Of a DNA stretch of 64,000 nt, positions 8,466 through 18,649 are shown piece after piece (the stretch's first letter is position 1; every line of letters starts with the position of its first letter). The position numbers were made by a program, and so were the translations under genes. The notes beneath the pieces are model-generated. The model was not told the origin of the DNA and searched no databases. It worked only from the letters and a program-made list of their open reading frames with translations. This DNA is from an uncultured Cohaesibacter sp. (GTDB lineage Bacteria; Pseudomonadota; Alphaproteobacteria; Rhizobiales; Cohaesibacteraceae), in contig NZ_OY759867.1 in assembly GCF_963662805.1 (NCBI RefSeq), positions 1 to 64,000 of the forward strand. The letters run 5' to 3'.

Positions 8466-9224
8466 TTATTCCGGGCCGAACCCACGGCTGCGCGCTGTCA
8501 GATCGAACCGGTTAACCCCGCGACGCGGCATGAACATTTCGATGCAGTTACCCGGACCGTCAACGAACATCCATGGATGCGTGACATAGGTGTCGATGGT
8601 GTAGCTCGCGCCCGGTTGAATGTCTGCATAATGAATGGGCTGGCCCTGAAAGTTGATCCACATGGCAGAACGATACTCGCCGGAGCGGTTGACGAATGTC
8701 ACCCGGACAGGCTGGTTGGAATTCTGCGACACGCGCCCTCGGAGCTGTTGGCAGGTGTTGTTGCGCGCTTTCTTCTGGCCGCCGCCTTTTGGTCCCTGTG
8801 CCGATTGAATGCGATAAAGCACACGGCGTTGCTGGCCGCCCTGATTATAAAAGATTTCCTTGCGATGGAGGTCCAGCTGGATGTAGACGTCACGGCCCCG
8901 ATCATAGAGGTAGACCGACCAGTCGTCCCGGCCTTGTTCGCGGAAACGGAATTGACCGTCGCGGTTGCGTTCGGTCCAATTCCCGCCTGACCCCATTATG
9001 AAGGACCCGCCGGGGTATTCGACGCGAACAACGTTGCGGCCGTTCACCTGACGGTTCTGGGCGAGGACGATGCGTCCGTCATTGTGCTTGACATCGGCAT
9101 TTGCGCTCCGATTGACCGGAGAGTCCGAGATTGGCAGGGCCTTGGTCGGGGCGGTCATTGTGAACAAGGGCAAAGACAGTGCCATCAGGACTGTGAGATG
9201 TCTCGAGGGTGATAGAAGTCTCAT
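8466..9224 (-). CDS. Exported protein with a C-terminal von Hippel-Lindau (VHL) beta-like domain
   Basis: A 252-residue protein with a signal peptide (about 1-29, MALSLPLFTMTAPTKA). A first beta-rich region at about 62-128 contains GNWTER, RDDWSVYLYDRGR and IQLDLHRKEIFY. It is separated by a Gly/Lys-rich linker from a second domain at about 171-232. That domain aligns without a gap to the human pVHL beta domain at a constant offset of 101: NRS 179-181, W189-x-NF 191-192, G194, P196, Y199, PG 204-205, I210, T212, Y213, H216, W218 and F220. Bacterial proteins with this Pfam domain are known but poorly characterised. The role is unknown; secretion makes an E3-ligase role impossible, and a peptide- or glycan-binding role is only a guess. 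AAGGA lies 7 bases before the ATG. Confidence 0.75.
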   Translation of the reverse strand: MRLLSPSRHLTVLMALSLPLFTMTAPTKALPISDSPVNRSANADVKHNDGRIVLAQNRQVNGRNVVRVEYPGGSFIMGSGGNWTERNRDGQFRFREQGRDDWSVYLYDRGRDVYIQLDLHRKEIFYNQGGQQRRVLYRIQSAQGPKGGGQKKARNNTCQQLRGRVSQNSNQPVRVTFVNRSGEYRSAMWINFQGQPIHYADIQPGASYTIDTYVTHPWMFVDGPGNCIEMFMPRRGVNRFDLTARSRGFGPE

Positions 9225-9347
9225 GAAATATCCTTAGGTAAAAATGCTAGTAGAGTTGCTATAATTGCTATCCAAAAAGTTGTAAGGCAAATAAACTTTA
9301 GTGTTATGTATGATCTTGACAAATCGTCTGGCGTGAGGCGCGGTCGC

Positions 9348-9379
9348 AAAAAAAATGCGCGACTTTGAAAGGCGCGCAT
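9348..9379 (-). terminator. Rho-independent terminator after the M23 peptidase gene
   Basis: The stem ATGCGCG/CGCGCAT (9355-9379) has an A/T-rich interior and is followed on the minus strand by TTTTTTTT. It lies 33 bases beyond the M23 gene stop. Confidence 0.75.
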
Positions 9380-9411
9380 GTGGTATTTCGGTCGAGCTGT
9401 GTTGCCGGAGA

Positions 9412-10866
9412 TCAGATCAGCCGACGCAGCTCCTGACCCGCTATGATGAAGGAATAGGGATTGACGGCCCGGTCATGCACGCGGGTTTCGAAATGCAGAT
9501 GCGGGCCGGTTGAACGGCCTGTACTGCCAACCTTGCCGAGGATCGAGCCTTTGGTGACTTTCTCGCCTTTCTTGGCAAGCACCTTGCTCATGTGGCCATA
9601 GCGACTGACGACGCCGTTGCCATGATCGACCTCGACCATCAGACCGTAACCGGCTTTTCGGCCTGCGTGTGTCACAACACCGGCTCCTGCTGAGCGGATC
9701 GGCGTGCCGTACTGATCGGCGATATCGATGCCGGAATGCATGGACATGCGATTGAGGAAGGGATCACGACGGGCGCCGAAACGGCTCGTCAGGCGACCCG
9801 AGGGTAGGGGATGGGCGATGGGCAGTCGGTAAACATGACTCTTGAGCTGCATGAAGCGATCAAGCGCCATTTCCACCTTTTCTGCGTCCTCTGCGAGCTT
9901 GTCCTGATCGAAATCGTTGCCAAGGGGGATGAACGGTCCACCAACCGAGAGATTTTCATTGCCCGGCAGTGCGATCTTAACACCCAGCTTGGCGATGCGC
10001 TGTTCGACGCGTTGGGACTTGCGGTTCAGATCATTGAGCAGGTTATGCAGAATAACCTGACTGTCGATCATCTCCGTTTCCAGACGGTTTGCTGCGTCGG
10101 CCAGCTTGACAATGGTCTGATTGTCCTCGGCAACATCGGTAGCTTCGAGGATGCTCGGCTGTTCCAGTCCCAGAGGAAGCGCCTCGGCGACATCAATGCT
10201 GCCGGTGATATCGGGATCACGCGCAATCGAGTGCGACGAGCGGAAGCCGAGTTCGGTCAGCTCCTTGAAGCGGTTCGAGATATGGCTTGGCGACTGAAAT
10301 GCAGTGACGTTGCTGGCACTGGCGAGTGCGAACTGCGGGCTGTCAGTTCTGGTTTCTGCCGTCGGCTGTGTCTCTGCCTTGGCCTGCTCGTCTTCCTTCT
10401 TCTCGCGCCATGGAGCTATTCGGGGAAGCGGAACCTTCAGTTCGGAGCGGATGGCGACACCGGCCTTGCGGGCCTTCTCGATGATCGGTTCTAGAACAGA
10501 CGAATAGGCCTCGAAATCGGCCTGTTTGCGCATCAGATGCTGGACATGGGTTTCGATGGCTTGCTGATCGATCATCTGGCGGCTGGCCACGCGATCAAGC
10601 TGCGATCTCAGTTGGGCGATGCGATCCTCATAGGCGGCCTGCACTTGAGCCTGTTCCGATCGCGAGAAGCTGATGACTTCGTCGCGGAACACGAGGTAGG
10701 CGGTGGCGGAGAGGTAAAGAAGGCTGAAAACCACACCGAGACCACCAACGACCGACATGATCCATGGGCGCACGGTGAAATCTTGCACCACGTCGCCGTG
10801 GGCAATGATGATTCTGTGTGGTTCCTTGCGGCGACCGAAGTGCTTTCGTCGACCTTCTGACAACAT
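9412..10866 (-). CDS. M23-family (LytM-type) cell-wall metallopeptidase
   Basis: A 484-residue inner-membrane-anchored, periplasm-facing protein. A basic N-terminus is followed by one membrane span (about 38-60), a long helical, probably coiled-coil region (about 70-340) and a C-terminal M23 domain (about 365-480). Zinc and catalytic residues are intact: H377 and D381 in MHSGIDIAD, then H456-L-H458 in GPHLHFETRVH. Active M23 enzymes cut peptide cross-links in peptidoglycan; inactive relatives only activate amidases. Here the full set of ligands argues for activity. The architecture matches the Rhizobiales M23 proteins with an N-terminal DUF5930-like region. The gene stands alone between terminators. 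Confidence 0.88.
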   Translation of the reverse strand: MLSEGRRKHFGRRKEPHRIIIAHGDVVQDFTVRPWIMSVVGGLGVVFSLLYLSATAYLVFRDEVISFSRSEQAQVQAAYEDRIAQLRSQLDRVASRQMIDQQAIETHVQHLMRKQADFEAYSSVLEPIIEKARKAGVAIRSELKVPLPRIAPWREKKEDEQAKAETQPTAETRTDSPQFALASASNVTAFQSPSHISNRFKELTELGFRSSHSIARDPDITGSIDVAEALPLGLEQPSILEATDVAEDNQTIVKLADAANRLETEMIDSQVILHNLLNDLNRKSQRVEQRIAKLGVKIALPGNENLSVGGPFIPLGNDFDQDKLAEDAEKVEMALDRFMQLKSHVYRLPIAHPLPSGRLTSRFGARRDPFLNRMSMHSGIDIADQYGTPIRSAGAGVVTHAGRKAGYGLMVEVDHGNGVVSRYGHMSKVLAKKGEKVTKGSILGKVGSTGRSTGPHLHFETRVHDRAVNPYSFIIAGQELRRLI

Positions 10867-11131
10867 TCGCAGTCCAACTCAATTACTTGTCTTCGACTGC
10901 AAATATTAAAGGGTCAGTAAGGTTAATATTTCGTTACTCGGCGGTCTGTGTCGCTGTTCCTGAAAGGGTTAAAGTAACGTAAAAACCATGGTTTAGCGCC
11001 ACTCTTGCGAAGGGCTCCAAAGGTTAAACAGCTCGATAGCATGACCTTGAGAATCGAGGGCGCAAGGGAGATTGTGGGCGTGCAAGATGCTTGCCCACTT
11101 TCTGTTTGCGGGGTGCACTGGCTGGTCTAGA

Positions 11132-11611
11132 TTACAGCTCTCTAACGGCATCGAGAACGTCGGAAGCATGGCCCTTGACCTTCACCTTGCGCCAGATCTT
11201 GGCAATTTTGCCATTGGCATCAACGAGAAAGGTGCTGCGCTCGACGCCCATGAAGGTCTTGCCATACATCTTTTTCTCGCCCCAGATGCCATAGCCCTCG
11301 CATACTGAGGTGTCTTCATCGCTGGCAAGGAGAATCGTCAGGTCGTGTTTGGCGACGAAGTTGTCGTGCTTCTTTGCGCTGTCCGGCGAGATGCCGATGA
11401 TGGTCGTGTTGAGCGCTGCGAAGTCGTCCTTCATGGCGCTGAAGTCAATGGCCTCGGTCGTGCATCCGGGTGTGTTGTCCTTGGGATAAAAATAGACAAC
11501 GACCGGCTGACCTCTCAATCCACTCAGAGTGACCGTGCCGGAGCCATTGGTTGGCAGCGTGAAATCGGGTGCTTCATCACCCTCGGTCAATGTGATTGCT
11601 TGATCTGTCAT
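11132..11611 (-). CDS. bcp: Thioredoxin-dependent thiol peroxidase (BCP-type peroxiredoxin)
   Basis: A 159-residue cytoplasmic peroxiredoxin that reduces hydrogen peroxide and organic peroxides. The peroxidatic cysteine is C50 in PKDNTPGCTTEA. The resolving cysteine that many BCPs carry five residues later is absent here, as TTEAIDF follows. C104 in TSVCEGYGIWG is the only other cysteine, so the enzyme may work as a 1-Cys or atypical 2-Cys form. The ATG at 11611 is preferred because AAAGGA precedes it; an upstream in-frame start would add 17 residues rich in R, K and Q. It is divergent from the AsmA-like gene. The 265 bases between bcp and the M23 gene (10867-11131) show no gene. Confidence 0.92.
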   Translation of the reverse strand: MTDQAITLTEGDEAPDFTLPTNGSGTVTLSGLRGQPVVVYFYPKDNTPGCTTEAIDFSAMKDDFAALNTTIIGISPDSAKKHDNFVAKHDLTILLASDEDTSVCEGYGIWGEKKMYGKTFMGVERSTFLVDANGKIAKIWRKVKVKGHASDVLDAVREL

Positions 11612-11895
11612 AACGTCATCCTTTCGTCCCTTTTGCGTGCGAGCCTGTCGCACAAACGCCAAATTGCTTCTTCCTCATTGCTGATACGCACTTATAGCGA
11701 GATCAGACCAGCAGGATTCTGGTTTTCTTGGCATTATCGAACATATTCACTTGATCTGGCCAATACGGAAATTGAAAATTGTTGTGAGAGGCCCGAATCT
11801 GGCCTAACAGAAAAGGCGGACTTGGTTCTCAAGAGCCGAGATAAGGCGCGTTTCCCAAACGGAAACAATCGTGAAATCATGGAGGCGGGGCAGTT

Positions 11896-14800
11896 TTGGC
11901 TGATGAATTGAACGGTGTGTCACCTGCTCAGCCGGACAAGGCAGACGTCTTAAAAGACACTCCACCCCCCGGACGAAAGAAGCGTCGCTCCGTCAGGCGC
12001 AAATTGCTTTATGGGCTTGGCGGTCTCGTTCTGGTTTGCTGCCTGTTGGTCGGATTGGGAGCCCTGCGCCTTTGGCTCTCTCCTTTGTCGGTCAGTTCTC
12101 TTCTGACCCAGATCGAAGAAGCTGTTGTCGACCAGTTGCCTGCCGGCCAGATGCTCGACATCGAGGACGCTCAGATCAGCCTGTCTGAAAGCGGCAGTCT
12201 GGCGTTGAGGTTGTCCGGGGTCAAGCTGAGTGAGGGCGGGGTGACAACTTCTGTCTGCGCCGCGGATCGATCTGGAGACAGGGCTGTTTGATCTTCTTGC
12301 GGACGATATTCGACCCACGATGATTTTCATCCCCAGCATGAAAGCCCACGTGCAGCGAGATACGCGAGGGCGGTTTCTGATTGCAGGGCAGGATCCCGGA
12401 GCGATGGAAGAGGTGATGGGGCCGCCTGTTCGCTCCGAAGCGATCTTTTATGATTCCAGTGAACCGGCGTTTATTTCCTATATCTATGCCATGCGCCGGG
12501 CCATTCGTCCGCTAGCGGATGATGATCTGAAAAAGCGACCTCCGCGGATTCTGATCCGGGATACGGAAGTGACTTTTGATGATGCCATAGATGGTCGCTC
12601 TCGCACCTTCGAGAAGGTTGCCTTCTCCTACAATCCCATCGGGGAGAATGACAATCTGTGGCGGATCGACTTTGCCGCCGACGGGCACAATGGGCGGATC
12701 GGTTTCGCCATGGCCGAGTTCCCCCTGTCCAAGGAGGAACGCGGGGGTTGAGGGGCGTTCCATCGAATTCCGCTTCGCCGACATTTCCCTCGCCGATATC
12801 TCACCCAGAATCGAGGGCAACAACAAGGGCTTTGATTTTTCGTCTCCCTTCTATGGTGGTGCGAGACTGGATTTTGATCTCAAGGGCGAGATTGTCAGCA
12901 TGCTCGCAGCACTGGATGTGGGGGCCGGGGCAGCTCGATTTCGGCGAAAATGACACCGCCCTGCTGGACGAGGCCAGCTTTCGGTTTTCAGTGGTTGCCC
13001 GAACTCAGAGGTTTGCGGCTAACCAAAGGCGAGGTCCATTTTGGCGAGACGGGCGGCACGTTCCAAGGGCTTGCCATCTGGCCGCCGTCCCACTCGGGGG
13101 ACATCCGGATTGCCCTTGAAGGCACCAATATCAATCTGGCTGCCAGAGACAATCCGCTGCCTGCCCAAGAAGCTCAACAAGATCATCCTCAACACGAAGG
13201 TCGGGCGAGATACCGGCATTGCCACTGTCGAACGCTTTGCAATGCTGGCCGATGAAGGGTCGGTTCAGGGGAGCGGTTCAATGGCGATGGTGCAGGGTGA
13301 ACTGACCGCCGGGATGACGTTTGTCATCTCCCGTATGCCCTATGAGCTGCTGACCCACATGTGGCCGGTCAATGTGGCCAACGGTGCACGGAAGTGGGTG
13401 ATCGAGAATATCGAAGGAGGCACCCTGACCGGGGCGACGATCGATCTGGCCCTGACCGAGAGCATGCTCAAGCGCAACGAGGTCGGGCGGCTCGTGCTGC
13501 CCGATGACGCTGTGAACATGACCTTCGGTGTTCAAGACGCACGCTTCAAGGGTTTTGGGGATTTTCCGCCCGCCGACGGGGTTGACGGAACCGGGATTGT
13601 CACCGGTCGCACTTTCCTGTCGAGTGTCACAAAGGGGGAGTTCATCACCAACGAACCAGCGCTCCTTCACCATTTCCAATGGCCGGATCGAAATCCCCGA
13701 TCATTCTGAGAAGCCGGCAACCGGCATCATCATGCTGGAAGGCGAGGGATCTGCCTCGGCGCTGGGCGAGATTGCGAACAGCGAACCCTTGCGCATCCTG
13801 ACCAAGGAAAAGCAGGTGCCCGGTGATCTGAAAGGCAAGGCGTCGGCGCGTGTTCAGGTATCTTTTCCTTTCATCAAGAACCTGAAGGAAGAGGATGTCG
13901 AGTATAGCGCAAAGATCACCCTGAAGGACTTCACCAGTGAAAAGCCAATTCGGGGCCATCGGATCAAGGACGGTGATGTCACCATCGGGACGGACGGCAA
14001 GAGGATCGATATTGCCGGGGGCGGTGTGATTGATGGCATCAAGACGAGCCTCGATCTGACGACTTCGACCGACGACAGTGTAGAGCTTGCGTCGAACTTC
14101 ACGATGCAGTTGTTCGACGATGATCGCCGCAATCTCGGGCTTGATCTTGGCCAATGGTTGCGTGGCGGCGTGGGTGTCAAGATTGCGCAAGGAGGAGGCT
14201 CAGGTTCTGTCACCAAGGTGGAGGTCGATCTCAGCAAAGCCTCGCTGGTCATCGATGAGATCGGCTGGAGCAAGAAGCCGAATGTCAAGGGCAAGGCGAC
14301 TTTTGACGTGATCCAGAAGGGTGACGCAATCGATGTCGAGAATGTCGTGATATCCGGCGATGGCTTTCTGGCGGAGGGCTCGGCAAAGCTCGACACAAAG
14401 GAGGGGCTGAAGAGCCTGACCATATCGCGGCTTGAGCTCAGTCGCGGGGACCGCTTGCGCCTTGATGTGGTTCAGAGCAACAAGGATTTCTACACCTTGC
14501 GTCTGACCGGTGGGCTGTTGGACCTGCGCGGAAAACTGATGTCGAGCAACCTGGGGGCCTCCGAGTCGTCGGTGGAGCCTTTGAAGTCGAGCTATGCTCT
14601 CAACGTGGCCATCGACAAGGTCGTTGGCCTGTCCGGGCACACGATCACCAATTTCGAAGCCAGTCAGCATGTCGTGGGTGGCAAGGACAAGACAATCCGG
14701 GTGCGGGGGTTGATTGATGGTCAGTCATCGCTTGAGGTGAGCACGAAGGCTGCCGATCAGCCGGTGCTTCATGTCTCTGCGGGCAATGGCTGGCGCTTTG

Positions 14801-15317
14801 TTCCGCTTCATGGGGGCGATCGACCGGGTGCTTGGCGGGCGGCTGGCCATGTCAGTGGTGCTGCGTGATGGTTGGGATGACATTGCCGGCTCGGTTTTTG
14901 TCAAGGATTTCAATCTCAGTGGGGCAGGTCGAGCAGGAGAGTGCGAGCACGCGCTCGACGAAGCAGGTGAACAGCCAGTTCGAGAAATTCACGATCAATT
15001 ATTCCGGCAAGAAAGGTGTCTATGCGGTGACGAGCGGCGTTTTGCGAGGGCCGGTTCTCGGGGCTACTGTCAGCGGAACCATCGACATGCGCAGCAAGGG
15101 GCTGTCCCTTTCGGGCACCTACATCCCTGTCTATGGCGTGAACAACATCTTCTCGCGGTTGCCGGTGCTCGGTCGGGCGCTGGGCAACCGGAAGAACGAG
15201 GGCCTGTTGGGAGTGACCTATCAGATCAAGGGCAGCATGGACAACCCGACCGTCGTGATCAACCCGGCCTCGATTCTCGCGCCCGGTGCCCTGCGAAAGC
15301 TGTTTGAATTCCGCTGA
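11896..15317 (+). CDS. DUF3971/AsmA-like (YhdP-type) large envelope protein, interrupted by eight single-base insertions
   Basis: Eight consecutive frames, each offset +1 from the last, read as one protein of about 1137 residues after removing one base at each junction. Junctions are near 12246, 12745, 12929, 12987, 13165, 13654, 14788 and 14922, nearly all in runs of G, C, A or T. The start is TTG 11896 behind GGAGGCGGGG. A basic stretch (RKKRRSVRRK) and one membrane span (about 35-58) precede a long beta-rich periplasmic body containing PRIDLETGLFDLLADD. It ends with the typical AsmA-like C-terminus around YGVNNIFSRLPVLGRALGNR. Family members bridge the envelope and help move phospholipids outward. 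The breaks are almost certainly sequencing errors, not decay, because the code stays coherent between them. Confidence 0.8.
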
Positions 15318-15344
15318 GCGCGCGCTAACTGTAGTTCCGGCATG

Positions 15345-15378
15345 AAAAAGGCTCCCGACCATGAGTGGGGAGCCTTTT
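15345..15378. terminator. Bidirectional terminator between the AsmA-like gene and tyrS
   Basis: The stem AAAAGGCTCCC/GGGGAGCCTTTT has A-run and T-run flanks, so it can serve both convergent genes. Confidence 0.85.
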
Positions 15379-15402
15379 GTCTGTTCGCTGTCTGGATGAG
15401 GC

Positions 15403-16660
15403 TCAGGAGAGCTTCAAGAGGACGTGCTTCTTCTTGCCCATGGAGAGCTTGATGACGCCGTCTTCGTTGAGGTCTGCGGTGCCGAGCGATGCGCTGTCGT
15501 CAGTGGACGGTTGCGTCGTTGAGCTTCAGGGCGCCGCCCTTGATCGAGCGCCGTGCCTCACCATTGGACTTAACGAGACCTGCGGTTACGAAAGCGTTGA
15601 GGATGCCCATGCCAGCCTCAAGGTCGGCCTTGGAGATCTCGACGGTCGGCAGGTTTGCGGATGCGCCCTGACCTTCCTCGAAAGTCTTGCGAGCGGTCTC
15701 GGCGGCACTCTCTGCGTCTTCGCGGCTATGGATGAGGGCGGTTGCTTCGGTCGCCAGAATCTTCTTGGCTTCGTTCAGCTCGTTGCCTTCCAGCGCTTCG
15801 AGACGACGAACCTCGTCCATCGGCATTGTGGTGTAGAGCCTGAGGAAGCGCCCGACGTCGGCATCGCTGACGTTGCGCCAGAACTGCCAGTAATCATAGG
15901 GGCTGTACATGTCGGCGCGAAGCCACACGGCACCGTCGACAGACTTGCCCATCTTGGAGCCATCGGACTTGGTGATCAGCGGCACCGTGACAGCATAGGT
16001 TTCGGCGTTGTTCATGCGGCGGCAGAGGTCGATACCGGAGACGATGTTGCCCCACTGGTCGGAGCCACCCATCTGCAGCTTGCAACCGTATTTCTTGTTC
16101 AGGACCGTGTAGTCGTAGGCCTGCAGGATCATGTAGTTGAACTCAAGGAAACTCAGCGCCTGTTCGCGCTCAAGGCGCAGACGCACCGAGTCGCGAGCCA
16201 GCATCTGGTTGACCGAGAATTTGCTGCCGACGTCGCGCAGGAATTCTACATAGTTCAGATCGAGCAGCCAGTTGGCATTGTCTTCCTGAATGGCATCGGT
16301 GGGGCCGTCCCCGAATTTGAGCAGCTTGGAGAAGATCTCGCGGATGCTGTCCTTGTTGGACTGGATCTTTTCCGGTGTCAGAAGCTGGCGGCTTTCGTCG
16401 CGACCCGAGGGGTCGCCGACCATGGTGGTGCCACCGCCCATCAGGGCGATGGGACGATGGCCGGTCTTCTGCATCCAGTGCAGGATCATCATGGACACCA
16501 GATTGCCGACGTGAACAGACGCAGCCGTGCAATCATAACCGATATAGGCAGTCACCGTTTCATTGCAAAAGAGTTTGTCCAGCCCTTCCGGGTCCGAGCA
16601 CTGATGAATGAAGCCACGCTCACTCAGGGTGTGAAGAAATTCGGATTTGAAGGCGGTCAT
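15403..16660 (-). CDS. tyrS: Tyrosyl-tRNA synthetase, with one single-base insertion near the 3' end
   Basis: A class I synthetase that charges tRNA-Tyr. From ATG 16660 the catalytic domain shows the HIGH-type motif H50-VGN53 and SDGSKMGKSVDGAVW (KMSKS-type loop). An S4 RNA-binding domain follows (NGEARRSIKGGALKLND). An extra base in the CC of ACCGTCCACTGAC (near 15505) creates a premature TGA. Dropping it gives the expected tail, which ends GKKKHVLLKLS at the TGA at 15403-15405. The corrected length is 418 residues, normal for TyrS. Because the enzyme is essential, a sequencing error is the likely cause. It is divergent from anmK, with about 165 bases between them. Confidence 0.92.
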
Positions 16661-16825
16661 AGCCGCTTTTTCTCCTTAATCAAACGGTTGTTACTGCTAG
16701 TCTGGTCCCTTGAGTCGAATATGCTCAGCGCGATGCCGGGCGCACCGCAAAAGGGCCTCAGGATCGTTGGTCTAGCAAAGTTCTTGAAAGAATTCACCAC
16801 CGCATTTGCGCGAAAGGGGAGAAAA

Positions 16826-17969
16826 TTGGCAGAAAATCAGAAGAAAAGCATCCTTGCCGTGGGTCTGATGAGCGGAACCTCCTGTGATGGTGTGGATGCC
16901 GCACTGATCGAGAGTGACGGCGAGGGAGCCGTTCGCCCGATTGCTTCTGTTTTTCGGCCCTATCAGAGCGCGGGAGCAGGACCTGTTGCGACAGGCGCTG
17001 GTGGATGGCAAAAACCTTGAGGACAGGACGGCGCGGCCGGGATGCCTCAAGGCTGCCGAAGAGATGATCACGGGCGCGCATGCCGAGACGGTGGCGCAGC
17101 TTCTGGCACAAGAGGCTGCAACGGGGCTTCGGGCTGATGTCGTCGGCTTTCATGGTCAGACCGTATGGCACAATCCGGACGCCGGGGTTACCGTGCAGAT
17201 CGGAGATGGTCAGGCGCTGGCCGATGCTCTTGACATGCCTGTGGTTTATGACCTCCGCGCCGCTGATGTTGCTGCGGGCGGGCAGGGGGCGCCGCTTGTT
17301 CCAATCTATCACCGCGCCCTGCAGAGCGCGAGTGCTTTTCCCATGAGTTTGCCCGTCGCCGTGGTCAACATTGGCGGCGTCGCCAACATCACCTGGATTG
17401 GTGAGGGTGGAGAGCTGATGGCGTTTGACAGCGGTCCGGGCAATGCGCTGATCAACGATTGGGTTCGGGCGCGGGCCGATGTCTCTATGGATGAGGGCGG
17501 CAAGATTGCGGCTCGCGGAAGCGTCGATTTCCTGTCTCTGCTGGCGCTGATGGGCAATCCCTATTTCAAGCAGCTGGCCCCGAAATCCCTTGATCGCAAT
17601 GCGTTTGATACCGCTCCGGTCGATAAGCTTTCGACCGAGGATGGTGCGGCAACGCTGACTGCCTTCACGGTGGAGACGATTTGTCTGGGGCTTGAACATA
17701 TGGAAGTGCGGCATGGCGGGGCGGCCAGCCTTGTTGTCGTTTGCGGGGGTGGTCAGCACAATGATCAGATGATGAGCCAGCTCACGGATGCACTCGAGAT
17801 GCCCGTAATGGGCGCCGATGCGCTGGGCTGGCGCGGGGATGCGCTGGAGGCCGAGGCCTTTGCCTATCTGGCGATTCGCTCCCTCAAAGGCCTTCCGATC
17901 ACCTTCCCCGGCACGACCGGGGTGAAAGAGCCGATGACCGGCGGCGTGCTGGTCAAACCCAGTGTCTGA
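16826..17969 (+). CDS. anmK: Anhydro-N-acetylmuramic acid kinase, with one single-base insertion
   Basis: A cytosolic enzyme of peptidoglycan recycling: it opens and phosphorylates 1,6-anhydro-MurNAc to MurNAc-6-phosphate. It starts at TTG 16826 behind AAGGGGAGA and has the family signature AVGLMSGTSCDGVDAAL near residue 11. After an extra base in GGG at 16972-16974 the frame continues as EQDLLRQALVDGKNLED, then GFHGQTVWHNP, NIGGVANITWI and AFDSGPGNALIND, all typical AnmK motifs. The corrected length is 380 residues. Its position next to tyrS is common in rhizobia. It complements the amidase, PBP and M23 genes nearby as the salvage side of wall turnover. Confidence 0.9.
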
Positions 17970-17993
17970 GGATTTACCAAGGGGATTGGGCTG

Positions 17994-18599
17994 ATGGTGA
18001 TCGTGCCGGGTAATCAAGGCTATGTTGAAGAGGCCGAGCAGCTCGCCCTTCGCTATGACAGCTATGACGATAGTGGCGTTCATGACTGGTTCTGGCCCTA
18101 CCTGCCTTCGGCCCCGGCCAGTTGGCTTGATGTAGGAGCCGGGACGGGACGCGATGCGTTTCTCTTCACATCTTTCGGGCACCGGGTTGTCGCGGTCGAG
18201 CCGACAGACGGATTTCGGTTCGTTGCCATATCGAAGGGTGGGGCGGAGGCCATCGAATGGATAGATGATGCTCTGCCGACGCTTTCGCGCCTCGGTGACC
18301 GGCGCTTTGGTGTCATTACTCTGACAGCCGTTTTCATGCATCTGGATCGGCCCGAACGAGCTGTGGCTTTCAGGCGTCTTGGTCAACTGGCCGAGACCGG
18401 TGGCCTGATGGCCATGACGCTTCGGCATGGCGAAGTTCCGGCTGGGCGGCGGATGTTTGAGGTTCCAGACGAGGAAGTTATCGCATTTGCGAAGGACTGC
18501 GGGTTCAATCTGCTTTGGCAGTCTCTTGCCCCGTCTGTTCAGGAAGGGAACCGGTCGCTTGGGATTACGTGGAGCCGACTCGCGTTCCGCAAGACATGA
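17994..18599 (+). CDS. Class I SAM-dependent methyltransferase
   Basis: A 201-residue soluble Rossmann-fold methyltransferase. Motif I is WLDVGAGTGRDAF at about 44-56, with the acidic residue of motif II in VVAVEPTDGF. A further conserved stretch is ITLTAVFMHLDRPERAVAF, and the protein ends in a beta hairpin typical of small Methyltransf_11/25 members. The substrate cannot be deduced. It begins 24 bases after the anmK stop and is probably co-transcribed with it, though no functional link is evident. A terminator follows immediately. Confidence 0.82.
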   Translation: MVIVPGNQGYVEEAEQLALRYDSYDDSGVHDWFWPYLPSAPASWLDVGAGTGRDAFLFTSFGHRVVAVEPTDGFRFVAISKGGAEAIEWIDDALPTLSRLGDRRFGVITLTAVFMHLDRPERAVAFRRLGQLAETGGLMAMTLRHGEVPAGRRMFEVPDEEVIAFAKDCGFNLLWQSLAPSVQEGNRSLGITWSRLAFRKT

Positions 18600-18628
18600 A
18601 AAAAGGCCACCTTGTCGGGTGGCCTTCT
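18599..18628. terminator. Bidirectional terminator between the methyltransferase and hydrolase genes
   Basis: The stem AAGGCCACC/GGTGGCCTT (18603-18626) is preceded by a run of A and followed by a short T/C stretch. It serves the convergent genes on both sides. Confidence 0.8.
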
Positions 18629-18649
18629 GATTGGTGTGTCTGATCAGGC

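Noticed and set aside
947..10935. CtrA-like TTAA-N7-TTAA boxes upstream of amiC and the M23 gene
   Set aside because: GGTTAACC at about 947 and the TTAA pairs near 10910 do not have the 7-base spacing. The better repeat at 35483-35496 has six bases. The match is too weak to claim.
11896..15317. The AsmA-like gene as a decaying pseudogene
   Set aside because: All eight breaks fit one added base, most of them in homopolymers, and coding quality stays high between them. The same defect hits essential tyrS and sufB nearby.
15365..16825. A long plus-strand open frame ahead of anmK
   Set aside because: It runs antisense through tyrS. Only its last part, from TTG 16826, is the true anmK start.
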